This document shows positions 6,487 through 15,846 of a DNA stretch of 33,170 bases, piece after piece. Location of the stretch: the NCBI GenBank assembly GCA_002293535.1, contig DBDK01000006.1, positions 62,595 through 95,764 on the forward strand. The letters run 5' to 3'. The number at the start of each line of letters is the position of its first letter. The first letter of the stretch is position 1. A model generated the notes under the pieces. It made no database searches, was not told the DNA's origin, and was given only the letters and a program-made list of their open reading frames with translations. Origin of the DNA: Alistipes sp. UBA934. GTDB lineage: Bacteria; Bacteroidota; Bacteroidia; Bacteroidales; Rikenellaceae. A program made the translations under genes and the position numbers.

Positions 6487-9400
6487 ATGAAGAAGTTATT
6501 ACAGACCTTATTGCTCTTGTTGATCTGTGCTCCCTGGAGCATCTCCGCACAGGCACAGGGAAGAAACGTATCCGGCTTTGTTACGGATGATTCGGGTGAC
6601 GCTTTGGTTGGCGTGACCATTTCGGTCGAAGGCACTTCGACCGTTGCTATTACCAATCCCGACGGTTCGTTTACCGTTCGCGTTCCGGGTGACGATGCCA
6701 CTTTGCGCTTTTCGTACGTGGGCTATGTGACTCAGGAAGTTGCCGTAGGTAGCAGAAATGAGATCGCTGTCGTTTTGGCCACCGATGCGAGCGTCCTCGA
6801 AGACGTTGTCGTTATCGGTTATGGTGTGCAGCAGAAAAAGCTGGTTACCGGTGCTACCGTTCAGGTCAGCGGCGACGACATCACCAAATTGAACACTACC
6901 AGCGCCTTAGGTGCACTCCAGAGCCAGACTCCCGGTGTGAGCATCACTCAGGCTTCGGGTATGCCGGGTTCCGGTTTCAAGGTGTTCATTCGTGGTATGG
7001 GTACCATCAACAGCTATGGTCCCTTGTATGTTATCGACGGCGTTGCCGGTGGTGACATCAATAACCTTAACCCTGCCGACATCCAGTCTATCGACGTGTT
7101 GAAAGATGCCGCCTCTGCTGCGATCTACGGTTCGCGTGCAGCTAACGGCGTTATCCTGGTTACCACCAAGCAAGGTCGCAAAGGCAGAGTTCAAACCTCT
7201 CTGGATGCCTATTACGGCTGGCAAAACGTCTATCGTATGCCCGATATGCTCAATGCACAGGAGTATATGATGATCCAAGACGAAGGCAGTCTTCAGGACG
7301 GTCAGCCCGCAACCGCTTGGGAAAACTACTTCCTCGGTGACAACAGGGCCATCTACGATAGGATTATGGACGGTAGTTGGAAAGGTACCGACTGGGTGAA
7401 CGAATCGCGCAACAAGAACGCTCCGACACAGAACTACACCTTCAACGTTACGGGTGGTGGCGATATGTCGGTTTTCTCGTTGGGTCTGGGTTATACCTCT
7501 CAAGAGGGTATTTTCGGTTATCCCAATGTTCCTTCGTGGGAACGTTACTCGGCTCGTATGAACTCCGAACATACGCTGGTCAAAGGCAAATCTTTCGACA
7601 TTGTTAAATTCGGCGAAAACCTTACCTATACTTATAGAAAATCTTCGGGTATGATCCGTAACGGTGCCGATATGTATTGGAGTGACCTTTACTCTTTGAT
7701 GCGTACCGACCCGCTGTCTCCGGTTTATAACGAAGGATACGGCCCGGAAGATAACGACGATATCAAAGCCTGGTTCCCCGGTAGCTTGGTGAACACCCAG
7801 CTCAATAACCCCATCGCGATGACGCGATACAACCGTGCAGAAAATCTCAGTCAGGCTCACGTTCTCCGTACTAACGCTTATTTGATCATTCAGCCGATCA
7901 AGGACCTGATCTTCAAGAGCACGTTCGGCTACAACTACTCTATGGATACCGGCAGGAGCCACTCTCCTCTCTATTCGCTCGGCAGCGCCAGCAATACCGT
8001 GGAATCCGTATCGCAGAATATGAGCGGCGGTTATGCCTGGAACTGGGAAAACACTCTGACCTATCAATTCTCTATTAACGACGCGCACAACTTCACTGCT
8101 CTGTTGGGTCAGTCGCTCGAAAAGTGGGGTATGGGTGAAAGTCTGAGTGCCACGAACGGTAATCCCCGTTTCCACGACTTCGAACACGCCTATATCGACA
8201 ACACTGTCGGCGGACCTTTCGTACTTAATCCTGCTACCAATATGGAAGGCGGTCCTTGGGGAATGGGCCGTTTGGCTTCATTCTTCGGTCGTGTAAGCTA
8301 TGATTATAAGAATAAGTATATGGCTACTGTCGTTCTTCGTGCCGACGGTTCGTCGAACTTCGCAAGAGGTCACCGTTGGGGCTACTTCCCCTCTGTTTCT
8401 GCAGGTTGGATTATGACATCCGAGCCTTGGATGGAGAAAGTCCTTCCCGTTATGGACTTCCTGAAGATCCGCGCGAGCTGGGGTCAGAACGGTAATTCGA
8501 GTATCGATAACTTCCAGTATCTGGCAACGATCGCTTCGGGTGCATCGTACAACTTTGGTTCAGACAAGGGTGCGCCGACTTCGGGTTCTTTCGCCGACAT
8601 TCTTCCCAACGTGGACGTAAGCTGGGAAACCTCCGAGCAGATCGACCTTGGTTTCGATGCCCGCTTCTTCCGCAGCCGCTTGGGATTTGTGTTCGACTAC
8701 TATGTTAAGAACACGAAAGACTGGTTGGTTCGCGCTCCTCAGTTGGCCTCTTACGGTACGGGTGCTCCTTATATCAATGGTGGTGACATCCGCAACAGTG
8801 GGGTCGAAATTGCCTTGGATTGGAGCGACAACGTAGGTGAATTCCAATATGGTGCCAATGTGAACTTCTCCTACAATAAGAACGAAGTAACCCGCATTGC
8901 TAACGAACAGGGTATTATTCAGGGACAAACAGGTTCGACCCTTTGGGAAATGGGTTCGGGCGCTGAGTTCTACCGTGTTCAGGTCGGCAGGCCGGTAGGC
9001 TTCTTCTATGGCTACAAAAGTTTGGGTATCTTCCAGACTCAGGCCGAGATCGACTCGTATAACGCAGCTCACGAAGACATCCAAATGGATGCGAAACCCG
9101 GTGACGTTATTTGGCTCGACCGCGATGGTAACAACATCATCGACGAGTATGACAAGGATATGATCGGTAATCCCTATCCCGACTTCAATCTCGGTATTGG
9201 CTTGAACTTCGCTTGGAAAGGATTCGATTTGAACCTCACTATGAACGGTGTGTTCGGCAATCAGATCATCCGTTCGTGGCGTAACTGGGGTATCACAACC
9301 GACAACTACACTTCGGAAATTCTCGGTCGTTGGCACGGTCAGGGTACCTCGGATCGTCTGCCTCGCGTTTCGAAAGCCGACCCCAACGGTAACTACAAAA

Positions 9401-9681
9401 GGGTATCCGACCTCTTTATGGAAGACGGCGATTACCTGAAGATGCAGAACATCACGTTGGGCTACGACTTTAAACACCTGCTTTCCAAGGCTAATTTCCT
9501 GTCGCAGTTGCGTCTCTATGTTACTGTTCAGAACCTCTTTACCATTACCGGTTATTCGGGTATGGATCCTGAACTCGGTCAGGCTGGTGCCGGCGACGGC
9601 TTCGGTTGGTCTTCGGGTATCGACGTAGGTTATTATCCCACTCCTCGCACCTGGATGATTGGTGCAAATTTGAAATTCTAA
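6487..9681 (+). CDS. SusC/RagA-family TonB-dependent outer membrane transporter
   Basis: This 1064-residue beta-barrel imports oligosaccharides across the outer membrane using TonB energy. A signal peptide covers residues 1-24 (cleavage near AQA-QG). A carboxypeptidase-regulatory-like beta-sandwich lies at about 27-100, then the SusC plug with VIGYG, a TNSY-like NSYGPLYVIDGV region and the signature IDVLKDAASAAIYGSRAANG. The barrel ends in a terminal Phe (GANLKF), as expected for outer-membrane insertion. Length is normal for SusC. It is the first gene of the PUL, with susD 14 bases downstream. The candidate operator and -7 box lie upstream. The substrate cannot be read from this protein alone; the downstream GH2 suggests a glucosamine-containing glycan. 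Confidence 0.95.
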   Translation: MKKLLQTLLLLLICAPWSISAQAQGRNVSGFVTDDSGDALVGVTISVEGTSTVAITNPDGSFTVRVPGDDATLRFSYVGYVTQEVAVGSRNEIAVVLATDASVLEDVVVIGYGVQQKKLVTGATVQVSGDDITKLNTTSALGALQSQTPGVSITQASGMPGSGFKVFIRGMGTINSYGPLYVIDGVAGGDINNLNPADIQSIDVLKDAASAAIYGSRAANGVILVTTKQGRKGRVQTSLDAYYGWQNVYRMPDMLNAQEYMMIQDEGSLQDGQPATAWENYFLGDNRAIYDRIMDGSWKGTDWVNESRNKNAPTQNYTFNVTGGGDMSVFSLGLGYTSQEGIFGYPNVPSWERYSARMNSEHTLVKGKSFDIVKFGENLTYTYRKSSGMIRNGADMYWSDLYSLMRTDPLSPVYNEGYGPEDNDDIKAWFPGSLVNTQLNNPIAMTRYNRAENLSQAHVLRTNAYLIIQPIKDLIFKSTFGYNYSMDTGRSHSPLYSLGSASNTVESVSQNMSGGYAWNWENTLTYQFSINDAHNFTALLGQSLEKWGMGESLSATNGNPRFHDFEHAYIDNTVGGPFVLNPATNMEGGPWGMGRLASFFGRVSYDYKNKYMATVVLRADGSSNFARGHRWGYFPSVSAGWIMTSEPWMEKVLPVMDFLKIRASWGQNGNSSIDNFQYLATIASGASYNFGSDKGAPTSGSFADILPNVDVSWETSEQIDLGFDARFFRSRLGFVFDYYVKNTKDWLVRAPQLASYGTGAPYINGGDIRNSGVEIALDWSDNVGEFQYGANVNFSYNKNEVTRIANEQGIIQGQTGSTLWEMGSGAEFYRVQVGRPVGFFYGYKSLGIFQTQAEIDSYNAAHEDIQMDAKPGDVIWLDRDGNNIIDEYDKDMIGNPYPDFNLGIGLNFAWKGFDLNLTMNGVFGNQIIRSWRNWGITTDNYTSEILGRWHGQGTSDRLPRVSKADPNGNYKRVSDLFMEDGDYLKMQNITLGYDFKHLLSKANFLSQLRLYVTVQNLFTITGYSGMDPELGQAGAGDGFGWSSGIDVGYYPTPRTWMIGANLKF

Positions 9682-9695
9682 AACAGTAAGAAGAT

Positions 9696-11474
9696 ATGAA
9701 AAAGATATTAATTGTTTTTTCGCTCTTAGTAGGTTTTGCACTGACGGGATGTGAAGACTTCCTCGATACGAAAAACCTGACGAAAAGGGATACATCGAAC
9801 TATCCCCAAAATGAGGACGAAGTTCAGGAGTTGCTTACGGGTGCTTATCGTTTGGCTCGTGAGGCCGAGACCGCTCCCTCGTTTGCTCGCGGTGGATTCC
9901 TTATGGCCGAACTTATGTCGGACGACCGTTTCGGTGGCGCCGGCGATACCTCTCAACAGGACTTGAACATTTCCGACTTCGAGAAGTTCATCAACTCTGA
10001 AGAGAATGCTTTTGCTGCGGTTTGGGATTGCTGCTACCGCACTATCTTCCGAACCAACACTATGATCGAAGGTCTTGCTTTGGTGGACTGGAGCGATCAG
10101 TCGATTCGCGACTACGCCGAAGGTCAGGGTTTGTTCCTTCGCTCTTATGTGTTCTTCTACCTTGCCCGTATGTTCGGTACGGCTCCTATGCCTATGGCTT
10201 CCGAGCCCGCCAATCTTCCGAGGTCTTCTGCCGACGAGATTTTCGGTCAGGTTGCAGCCGACTTGGTCAGGGCTATCGAACTTATGCCCAACACTCCCCG
10301 CGCTGCCGAAAGAGGTCGTGCTACGAAGTGGGCTGCCGAAGCTCTTTTGGCTCGTGCGTTCCTGTTCTACACTGGTTATTATAATAAGGACAGCATCGTT
10401 ATGGCCGGTGATGCCGGTACATTGACCAAGGCAGACGTCATCGAATATCTGGACGACTGTATCGCAAACAGCGGTTATTCGTTGTTGCAGTCTACAGGCG
10501 ATGTCGATGGCGGTGGTTTCTATTCTCTGTGGCCCTACTCGAACGAGATCACCCGCGAGCACGGTGGTTACAAATGGCTCGACGATGTGGATCCCGACAA
10601 GAAAGTCGTATGGGCAGGTGAAGAGGGCGGTAACGTCGAAACCATCTTCGCTTGGCAGTTTGCTGCCAGTGGCGGAACGTATGAAGGCAACCTGCTGAAC
10701 CTCTTCTTCGGTATGCGTATGATGGATTACAATAACACGCACGACGCTCAAACCCAACGCACGTTCCCATTCGGTTCGGGCTGGGGCTTCGGAACCGTTA
10801 ATTCCAGGCTTTGGGACAGTTGGCCCGATAACGACCCCCGTAAGAAGGGCTCGATCATCGACATCAACGACCCGCTCGAAGCAACCGGCTATATCCCCGG
10901 TGCGGACAACTGGCAGGCGGAGACAGGCTATTTCCAGAAGAAATATATGCCTATTCTGTTTGAAGACGATGCTGCAGGTACGGTTACCGGTAGCGGCGGT
11001 GCTCGTGTGAATATCTCGAAGTATATGTATCCTGCTCAGGCCGGTGTCGGCTACAACAACAACAACACGCAGGATCTGGTTATGATCCGTTTCGCAGACG
11101 TTCTGTTGATGGCTGCCGAATTGAAGGGCGACGCTGCTCCTCTGAATCAGGTACGTGCTCGCGTCGGTCTTCCTCCCGTTGCTTATTCGTTGGAAGCTCT
11201 CCAGAACGAGCGTCGTTGGGAGCTCGCTTTCGAAGGTATCCGCTGGTTCGATATGCTCCGTTGGGGCCTCGATTACGCCGGTGCCGCTCTGAACTCGCAA
11301 AATGGCGTGCCTGTTACTAACTCGCACAGTGCTAAGGGCGAAGTGATCGACGTTACCACGATCAACTATGGTGATCAGGCTGCCCAACTCAGAAGGACGG
11401 GTGGTTTCTTCCCCATTCCTCAAGAGGAGATCGAAAAGTCGGGCGGTGTTTTGGTTCAGACCGAAGGCTGGTAG
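9696..11474 (+). CDS. SusD/RagB-family glycan-binding outer membrane lipoprotein
   Basis: This 592-residue lipoprotein caps the SusC pore on the cell surface and binds glycan. The signal peptide ends at a lipobox (FALTGC) with lipid-acceptor Cys19. The helical TPR-like SusD fold is indicated by the N-terminal DFLDTKN motif, the repeated helices around residues 100-230, and the C-terminal signature ERRWELAFEGIRWFDMLRWG. It closes with the family-typical FFPIPQEEIEKSGG. It follows susC by 14 bases and almost certainly shares its transcript. Length is within the family range. Confidence 0.95.
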   Translation: MKKILIVFSLLVGFALTGCEDFLDTKNLTKRDTSNYPQNEDEVQELLTGAYRLAREAETAPSFARGGFLMAELMSDDRFGGAGDTSQQDLNISDFEKFINSEENAFAAVWDCCYRTIFRTNTMIEGLALVDWSDQSIRDYAEGQGLFLRSYVFFYLARMFGTAPMPMASEPANLPRSSADEIFGQVAADLVRAIELMPNTPRAAERGRATKWAAEALLARAFLFYTGYYNKDSIVMAGDAGTLTKADVIEYLDDCIANSGYSLLQSTGDVDGGGFYSLWPYSNEITREHGGYKWLDDVDPDKKVVWAGEEGGNVETIFAWQFAASGGTYEGNLLNLFFGMRMMDYNNTHDAQTQRTFPFGSGWGFGTVNSRLWDSWPDNDPRKKGSIIDINDPLEATGYIPGADNWQAETGYFQKKYMPILFEDDAAGTVTGSGGARVNISKYMYPAQAGVGYNNNNTQDLVMIRFADVLLMAAELKGDAAPLNQVRARVGLPPVAYSLEALQNERRWELAFEGIRWFDMLRWGLDYAGAALNSQNGVPVTNSHSAKGEVIDVTTINYGDQAAQLRRTGGFFPIPQEEIEKSGGVLVQTEGW

Positions 11475-11511
11475 TAGATAAGGTGTTAAACTTAAGAAAA
11501 AAGTTAAAAGT

Positions 11512-12351
11512 ATGAAAAAGATTATAATGTTACTGCTTGGGGCGCTGGTTGTGTTGAGCGCTTGTGAGCCCGTCAAGAAGGACGTTAAAATGGGCGGAGT
11601 TCTCAATGCCAATGATCTGTCCATCAGGGTGGATAACGTTACTCCCGGCAGCAACTCGGTTATTATGAGAAATCTTACTCCGGGAGTTACCGGCCAGTGG
11701 AAACAGGGCGAAGACATCTTGGGAGTTGGTGACGAAGTTCCTGTTATTCTCGCTTCTTTGGGCGAAGTTACCCTCACGTTCGTTGCTTTTTGCGATGGCG
11801 GTACGGTTTCCAAGGATACTTCTGTTACCATCAATCAGTTGGATGTTATTCCCGATTCGTGGCTTTTGTTTGCTGGCACCACGCCCGAAGGTAAAACCTG
11901 GGTATGGGACAGCGAATCTAACGGCGGTGGCGTCTATGGCGCTGGCGGTTATGGTCACTCCAAGGTGCCCAACTGGGGTAATAATGCTGTCGGCACTACT
12001 ACGGGAGGCGGTATTTTCGTCGATCCTGAAGCCAAGATGGTTTTCGACACGAACGGTGGAGCCAACTTCACTATGACCGACTCTACGGGATCCAAGAAAG
12101 GCTCGTTCTCGTTCAGCGAAAAGAAGGCTATTGCCAACTTCTCGATCGGTCAGCTCACCATCGGTGGCGGTGCTATGATCCCTGCGGGTTATGAGTACTA
12201 TAGTGGTGGCGCCATTCCTCAGGTATTCGACATTCTTAGAACCGATGATAACCATCTGGTGTTCAACTACGCTGCTCCGGGTGCCGTCATCTTCGACCCT
12301 GCGTGGGCAACCACATCGACTATGTGGGTGTTCAAGGCTGTTGAAGAATAG
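11512..12351 (+). CDS. PUL-associated surface lipoprotein with PKD-like domain
   Basis: This 279-residue lipoprotein has lipid-acceptor Cys18 (VVLSAC). Residues of about 35-110 look like a PKD/Ig-like beta domain (RNLTPGVTGQWKQGED). The second half is rich in Gly, Trp and Asn, with a motif around WVWDSESNGGGVYGAGGYG, a pattern seen in uncharacterised third genes after susCD. By position it is a SusE/SusF-like accessory glycan-binding protein, although it has no clear sequence relation to SusE/F. It lies 37 bases after susD and is followed by a strong terminator, so it closes the susC-led transcript. Its function is inferred from context only. Confidence 0.75.
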   Translation: MKKIIMLLLGALVVLSACEPVKKDVKMGGVLNANDLSIRVDNVTPGSNSVIMRNLTPGVTGQWKQGEDILGVGDEVPVILASLGEVTLTFVAFCDGGTVSKDTSVTINQLDVIPDSWLLFAGTTPEGKTWVWDSESNGGGVYGAGGYGHSKVPNWGNNAVGTTTGGGIFVDPEAKMVFDTNGGANFTMTDSTGSKKGSFSFSEKKAIANFSIGQLTIGGGAMIPAGYEYYSGGAIPQVFDILRTDDNHLVFNYAAPGAVIFDPAWATTSTMWVFKAVEE

Positions 12352-12367
12352 TCTGAGTAACCTAAAT

Positions 12368-12401
12368 AAAAAAAGGCTGCCCTTAGGGGTGGCCTTTTTT
12401 T
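12368..12401 (+). terminator. Intrinsic terminator after the lipoprotein gene
   Basis: Seven A residues, a stem pairing GGCTGCCC (12375-12382) with GGGTGGCC (12387-12394) with two wobble pairs, a TTAG loop and seven T residues form a textbook, partly bidirectional terminator. It separates susC-susD-lipoprotein from the kinase-hydrolase-regulator genes. Confidence 0.85.
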
Positions 12402-12416
12402 GTCGGGAAAAATTAG

Positions 12417-12424
12417 TATATTTG
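12417..12424 (+). promoter_or_regulatory. Candidate internal PUL promoter -7 box (TATATTTG)
   Basis: TATATTTG matches TAnnTTTG, lies 15 bases after the terminator T-run and ends 18 bases before the ROK kinase ATG. It would drive kinase-GH2-regulator independently of susC. Confidence 0.5.
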
Positions 12425-12442
12425 TGGAAAACTACGACCATT

Positions 12443-13306
12443 ATGATTTTAGGAATAGACCTGGGGGGAACGAACATTCGCATCGGGCAGATCGAGGGGG
12501 CGGGATGCAGTGAGGGAGGTGAGCTTATCGCGAAAATTTCAGAGCCCAGCCCGTCGCAGATGACTCTGGAGGAGTCGCTGGAGTATCTCAAAATTCACAT
12601 CAGAAAGATGATGACTCCCGCGGTGGAGAGCATAGGCATCGGTGTCCCGTCTGTTGTGGATGTTACTACGGGTGTTGTATATAACGTCACAAACATCCCC
12701 TCGTGGAAGGAGGTTCCGCTCAAGGCTGTGCTCGAAAAGGAGTTCTGTGTTCCGGTTTACATCAACAACGACGCCAACTGCTTTGCGCTGGGTGAGAAGG
12801 AGTTCGGCCTGGGGAAGGCATATAGGGATATCGTTGGCATAACGCTTGGTACGGGCGTTGGTGCCGGACTCATCATCAATAACACACTTTATGGCGGTCG
12901 CAACACGGGCGCCGGCGAGGTAGCCTCGCTTCCTTACCTCGATGCCAATCTGGAACGCTATTGTAGTAGTGAATTCTTTATTTATAAGCACGATACGACG
13001 GGTAAACTGGCTGCCGAAAAGGCTCGTGCCGGTGAGGCCGAGGCGCTGAAAATGTGGGATGAGTTCGGCGGCCATATCGGTAATTTGGTTCAGGCGACGC
13101 TTTTCACTTTCGACCCGGAGTTGATCATTTTCGGTGGCGGGATCGCCGGCGCCTATCCTCTTTTTGAGCGTGCGATGCACGAGAAGATGACCGAGTTCCC
13201 TTATCCCGAAACGATTAAAAATATCCGCATCGAGGTCTCCACGAACGGTGACATCGGCATTCTCGGTGCGGCGGCAGTAGCAAAACACAGAATATCAACA
13301 TACTAA
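12443..13306 (+). CDS. ROK-family sugar kinase
   Basis: This is a 287-residue cytoplasmic kinase, probably phosphorylating a hexose or hexosamine released by the PUL enzymes. The start is the ATG at 12443, giving the family N-terminus MILGIDLGGTNIRIG (phosphate-1 loop); longer upstream starts cross the terminator. Other motifs are GIGVPSVVD, NNDANCFALGE with the catalytic Asp, and the adenosine-binding GITLGTGVGAGLI. The ROK zinc motif CxCGxxGCxE is absent: the matching region reads AGEVASLPYLD...YCSSEF. This is seen in some Bacteroidota ROK kinases but is worth noting. It lies 4 bases before the GH2 gene. Glucose, mannose, fructose or glucosamine are all possible substrates; the GH2 call favours glucosamine weakly. 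Confidence 0.88.
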   Translation: MILGIDLGGTNIRIGQIEGAGCSEGGELIAKISEPSPSQMTLEESLEYLKIHIRKMMTPAVESIGIGVPSVVDVTTGVVYNVTNIPSWKEVPLKAVLEKEFCVPVYINNDANCFALGEKEFGLGKAYRDIVGITLGTGVGAGLIINNTLYGGRNTGAGEVASLPYLDANLERYCSSEFFIYKHDTTGKLAAEKARAGEAEALKMWDEFGGHIGNLVQATLFTFDPELIIFGGGIAGAYPLFERAMHEKMTEFPYPETIKNIRIEVSTNGDIGILGAAAVAKHRISTY

Positions 13307-13310
13307 AACT

Positions 13311-15827
13311 ATGAAAAAAATACTTTTTTTGACGACGCTGGCTCTTGTGCTCGGCGGCGTGACAGCGACTCACGCGCAACAGCAGATTTTACTCTCCGAC
13401 GGTTGGACTCTCCAGCAGAGCGATTCGGATGAAGTTTACAAGGCCACGGTTCCTTCGACAGTGATGGGCGTGCTCACAGCGAACGGCCTTTATAAAGATT
13501 TGCTTGACGGCACCAATTACAAGAATGCCGATCGCACTCCGTTCGATTCTTCGTGGTGGTATCGCACTGAATTCAAGCTGCCTAAACTGGCGAAGGACAG
13601 AAAGGTCAGCCTTCTGTTTGAGGGTATTTCGTATCGCGCCAACGTGTGGCTGAACGGCCATCTTGTTGCTCCCAAGGAGGAGCTCTTCGGGGTTTTCTGC
13701 CGTTGGGAATTTGACATCACAGCCTTTGCACGCGAGCATAACAAGCTCGAAGTGGAGGTTTTCCGCGCTCAAAGCGGCGAACCCAACATCGGCTTCGTGG
13801 ATTGGAATCCTCGCCCTCTGGACGAGAGTATGGGTATTTTCCGTCCGGTTGAGGTTCGAATTAGTGGCCCTGTGGCTGTTCGTAACACCTGGGTGCGCAC
13901 AGGTCTCGACACTGAGACTTTGAAGAGCGCCGATTTGACTGTCGAGAGCGATGTTACCAACCACTCTCGGAAGACGGTGAAAGGTACTTTCAAAGGAAAG
14001 ATCGGTGTCATAGAGTTCGCCAAGGAGATGACGCTCTCTGCCGGTGAGCACAAGCACGTGAAGATCACTCCCGCCGAGGTTGCCGCACTGCACATTGACA
14101 ATCCTCGCATTTGGTGGAGTGTTGGCCTGGGCAATCCGGAGCTTTACGATCTCGAAGTAGAATTCGTGGCGGACAAGCAGGTATCTGATGCTGAAAAAGT
14201 CACATTCGGTATCCGCACCATCGACACCTATTTCACACCCGAAGGCCATCGTGGTTATGTACTGAATGGCAAAAAAGTGCTCATCAAGGGGGCCGGTTGG
14301 GCCGACGACATTTTCCTGCGTGACACTCCTGCCAGCAACGAACTTCAGGTGCAGTATGTTAAGGATATGAATCTCAATACTATACGCTTTGAGAACATCT
14401 GGGGTACTTCCCAAAACATCTACGACCTTTGCGACCGTTACGGTCTTTTGGCGCTGGTGGGATGGAGCTGCCAGTGGGAATGGGAGGGCTATCTCGGTAC
14501 GCCGGAGGATGAGTTTATGAGCATTCGCACTCCGGAAGATATCGTATTGGTTACCAGATATATGCACGATCAGGTTCTGTGGCTGCGCAACCATCCCAGT
14601 ATCATCGCGTGGTATGGCGGGTCGGACAAACTCGCGCGTCCCGAACTCGAACGAAACTATATGGCGATGTTGCCCTCGATCGACAATCGTCCTTATATCG
14701 GATCGGCCAAAAAAATGACCAGTGAGGTTACGGGCCCCAGCGGGATGAAGATGTACGGCCCCTATGAGTACATCGGGCCGAACTATTGGTTCATCGACAC
14801 TCGTAACGGCGGTGCTTACGGTTTCAACACCGAGACCGGCCCCGGCGCACAACTGCCTGTGTTGGAGTCTATTAGAAAATTTATTCCTGAGAACGAACTT
14901 TGGCCTATGGGTCCCTCTTGGGATTATCATTGCACCACTTCCGGCTCGTCGATGAACTCCCTGAAGAGGATGACCGAAGTTATCAACGCGAAGTATGGCG
15001 AGGCGAAAGACCTGAACGATTATTTGCGCAAGGCCGACTTGGTTGCCTACGAATCGACCAAAAGTATGTTCGAGGCTTTCCGCGCCAACAAACCTGCAAC
15101 TACCGGCCTTATCCAGTGGATGTTGAACTCGGCGTGGCCGTCGATGTACTGGCAGTTGTACGACTTCTATGGAGTTCCCACGGCGTCGTATTACGCTGTC
15201 AAAAAGGCAAATACACCTCACCAGTTGGTTTATAACTATAAGGACAACGGCATCTATCTGGTGAACGAATTGGGCGAGTATGCCGAGGGCCTCAAAGCGA
15301 CTATCAAGACTTTCGATCTGCACTCTATACTTCTGCACGAGCAGCAGCTCACCATCTCTTCCCCGGCCAATTCCTCAAAGGAGATCGCGGGAATTGATCC
15401 CACTGCGGCCAAGAATATATTCGTCCAACTCACTCTGCACAACAAAGAGGGTAAGCAGATCGCCGAAAACTTCTACGCTCTTTCGGCCACACACGACGAG
15501 TACAATTGGGCCCGCTCAGGCTGGGAGACGACGCCGATAAGCGTCTACGCTGATTTCGCCGACCTTGGCAACCTGCCCACCGCGACGCTTACGATAAACA
15601 CGACGAGCGAGGGCAAAACCCTGAAGGTCGAGGTGACCAACACGTCCGATGTGATCGCATTTTTCACTACACTTAAGCTGAAAACCGCTGATGGCGAGAT
15701 GATTACTCCGGCCTTCTGGAGCGACAATTATCTCAACATCCTTCCGGGCGAGACTCGCACGGTAGAGTGTTGTGTTGCAGACCCCACTCAGGCGACTCTC
15801 GAAGTGAGTGGCTGGAACATAAACTAA
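13311..15827 (+). CDS. GH2 glycoside hydrolase, probable exo-beta-D-glucosaminidase
   Basis: The protein has 838 residues with signal peptide 1-22 (THA-QQ), so it is exported, probably periplasmic. A jelly-roll sugar-binding domain (about 25-185, with WWYRTEF, NVWLNG and GFVDWNPRP) is followed by the Ig-like GH2 domain, the TIM barrel (about 305-590) and C-terminal beta domains. The acid/base position reads GGSD (Ser438-Asp439) rather than the Asn-Glu of beta-mannosidases and galactosidases. The nucleophile is probably Glu508 in FNTETG. A Ser-Asp acid/base with a Glu about 70 residues later matches the exo-beta-glucosaminidase subfamily (CsxA Asp469/Glu541). It would release GlcN from chitosan-type or related chains. 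It lies 4 bases after the kinase and 19 before the regulator. GH2 is certain; the substrate is an inference. Confidence 0.85.
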   Translation: MKKILFLTTLALVLGGVTATHAQQQILLSDGWTLQQSDSDEVYKATVPSTVMGVLTANGLYKDLLDGTNYKNADRTPFDSSWWYRTEFKLPKLAKDRKVSLLFEGISYRANVWLNGHLVAPKEELFGVFCRWEFDITAFAREHNKLEVEVFRAQSGEPNIGFVDWNPRPLDESMGIFRPVEVRISGPVAVRNTWVRTGLDTETLKSADLTVESDVTNHSRKTVKGTFKGKIGVIEFAKEMTLSAGEHKHVKITPAEVAALHIDNPRIWWSVGLGNPELYDLEVEFVADKQVSDAEKVTFGIRTIDTYFTPEGHRGYVLNGKKVLIKGAGWADDIFLRDTPASNELQVQYVKDMNLNTIRFENIWGTSQNIYDLCDRYGLLALVGWSCQWEWEGYLGTPEDEFMSIRTPEDIVLVTRYMHDQVLWLRNHPSIIAWYGGSDKLARPELERNYMAMLPSIDNRPYIGSAKKMTSEVTGPSGMKMYGPYEYIGPNYWFIDTRNGGAYGFNTETGPGAQLPVLESIRKFIPENELWPMGPSWDYHCTTSGSSMNSLKRMTEVINAKYGEAKDLNDYLRKADLVAYESTKSMFEAFRANKPATTGLIQWMLNSAWPSMYWQLYDFYGVPTASYYAVKKANTPHQLVYNYKDNGIYLVNELGEYAEGLKATIKTFDLHSILLHEQQLTISSPANSSKEIAGIDPTAAKNIFVQLTLHNKEGKQIAENFYALSATHDEYNWARSGWETTPISVYADFADLGNLPTATLTINTTSEGKTLKVEVTNTSDVIAFFTTLKLKTADGEMITPAFWSDNYLNILPGETRTVECCVADPTQATLEVSGWNIN

Positions 15828-15846
15828 CGAGGGACGCAGGAAAACT

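Noticed and set aside
9726..11834. Very long open frame (about 700 codons) on the minus strand, antisense to susD and the lipoprotein gene
   Set aside because: It mirrors codon bias of the plus-strand genes; the translation has no family motifs, while susD on the plus strand is unmistakable. The same applies to minus-strand frames at 13389-15338, 6907-8187 and 8560-9795.
12191..12442. Upstream extension of the ROK kinase frame
   Set aside because: It would run through the lipoprotein coding region and a strong terminator; the ATG at 12443 gives the exact ROK N-terminus.
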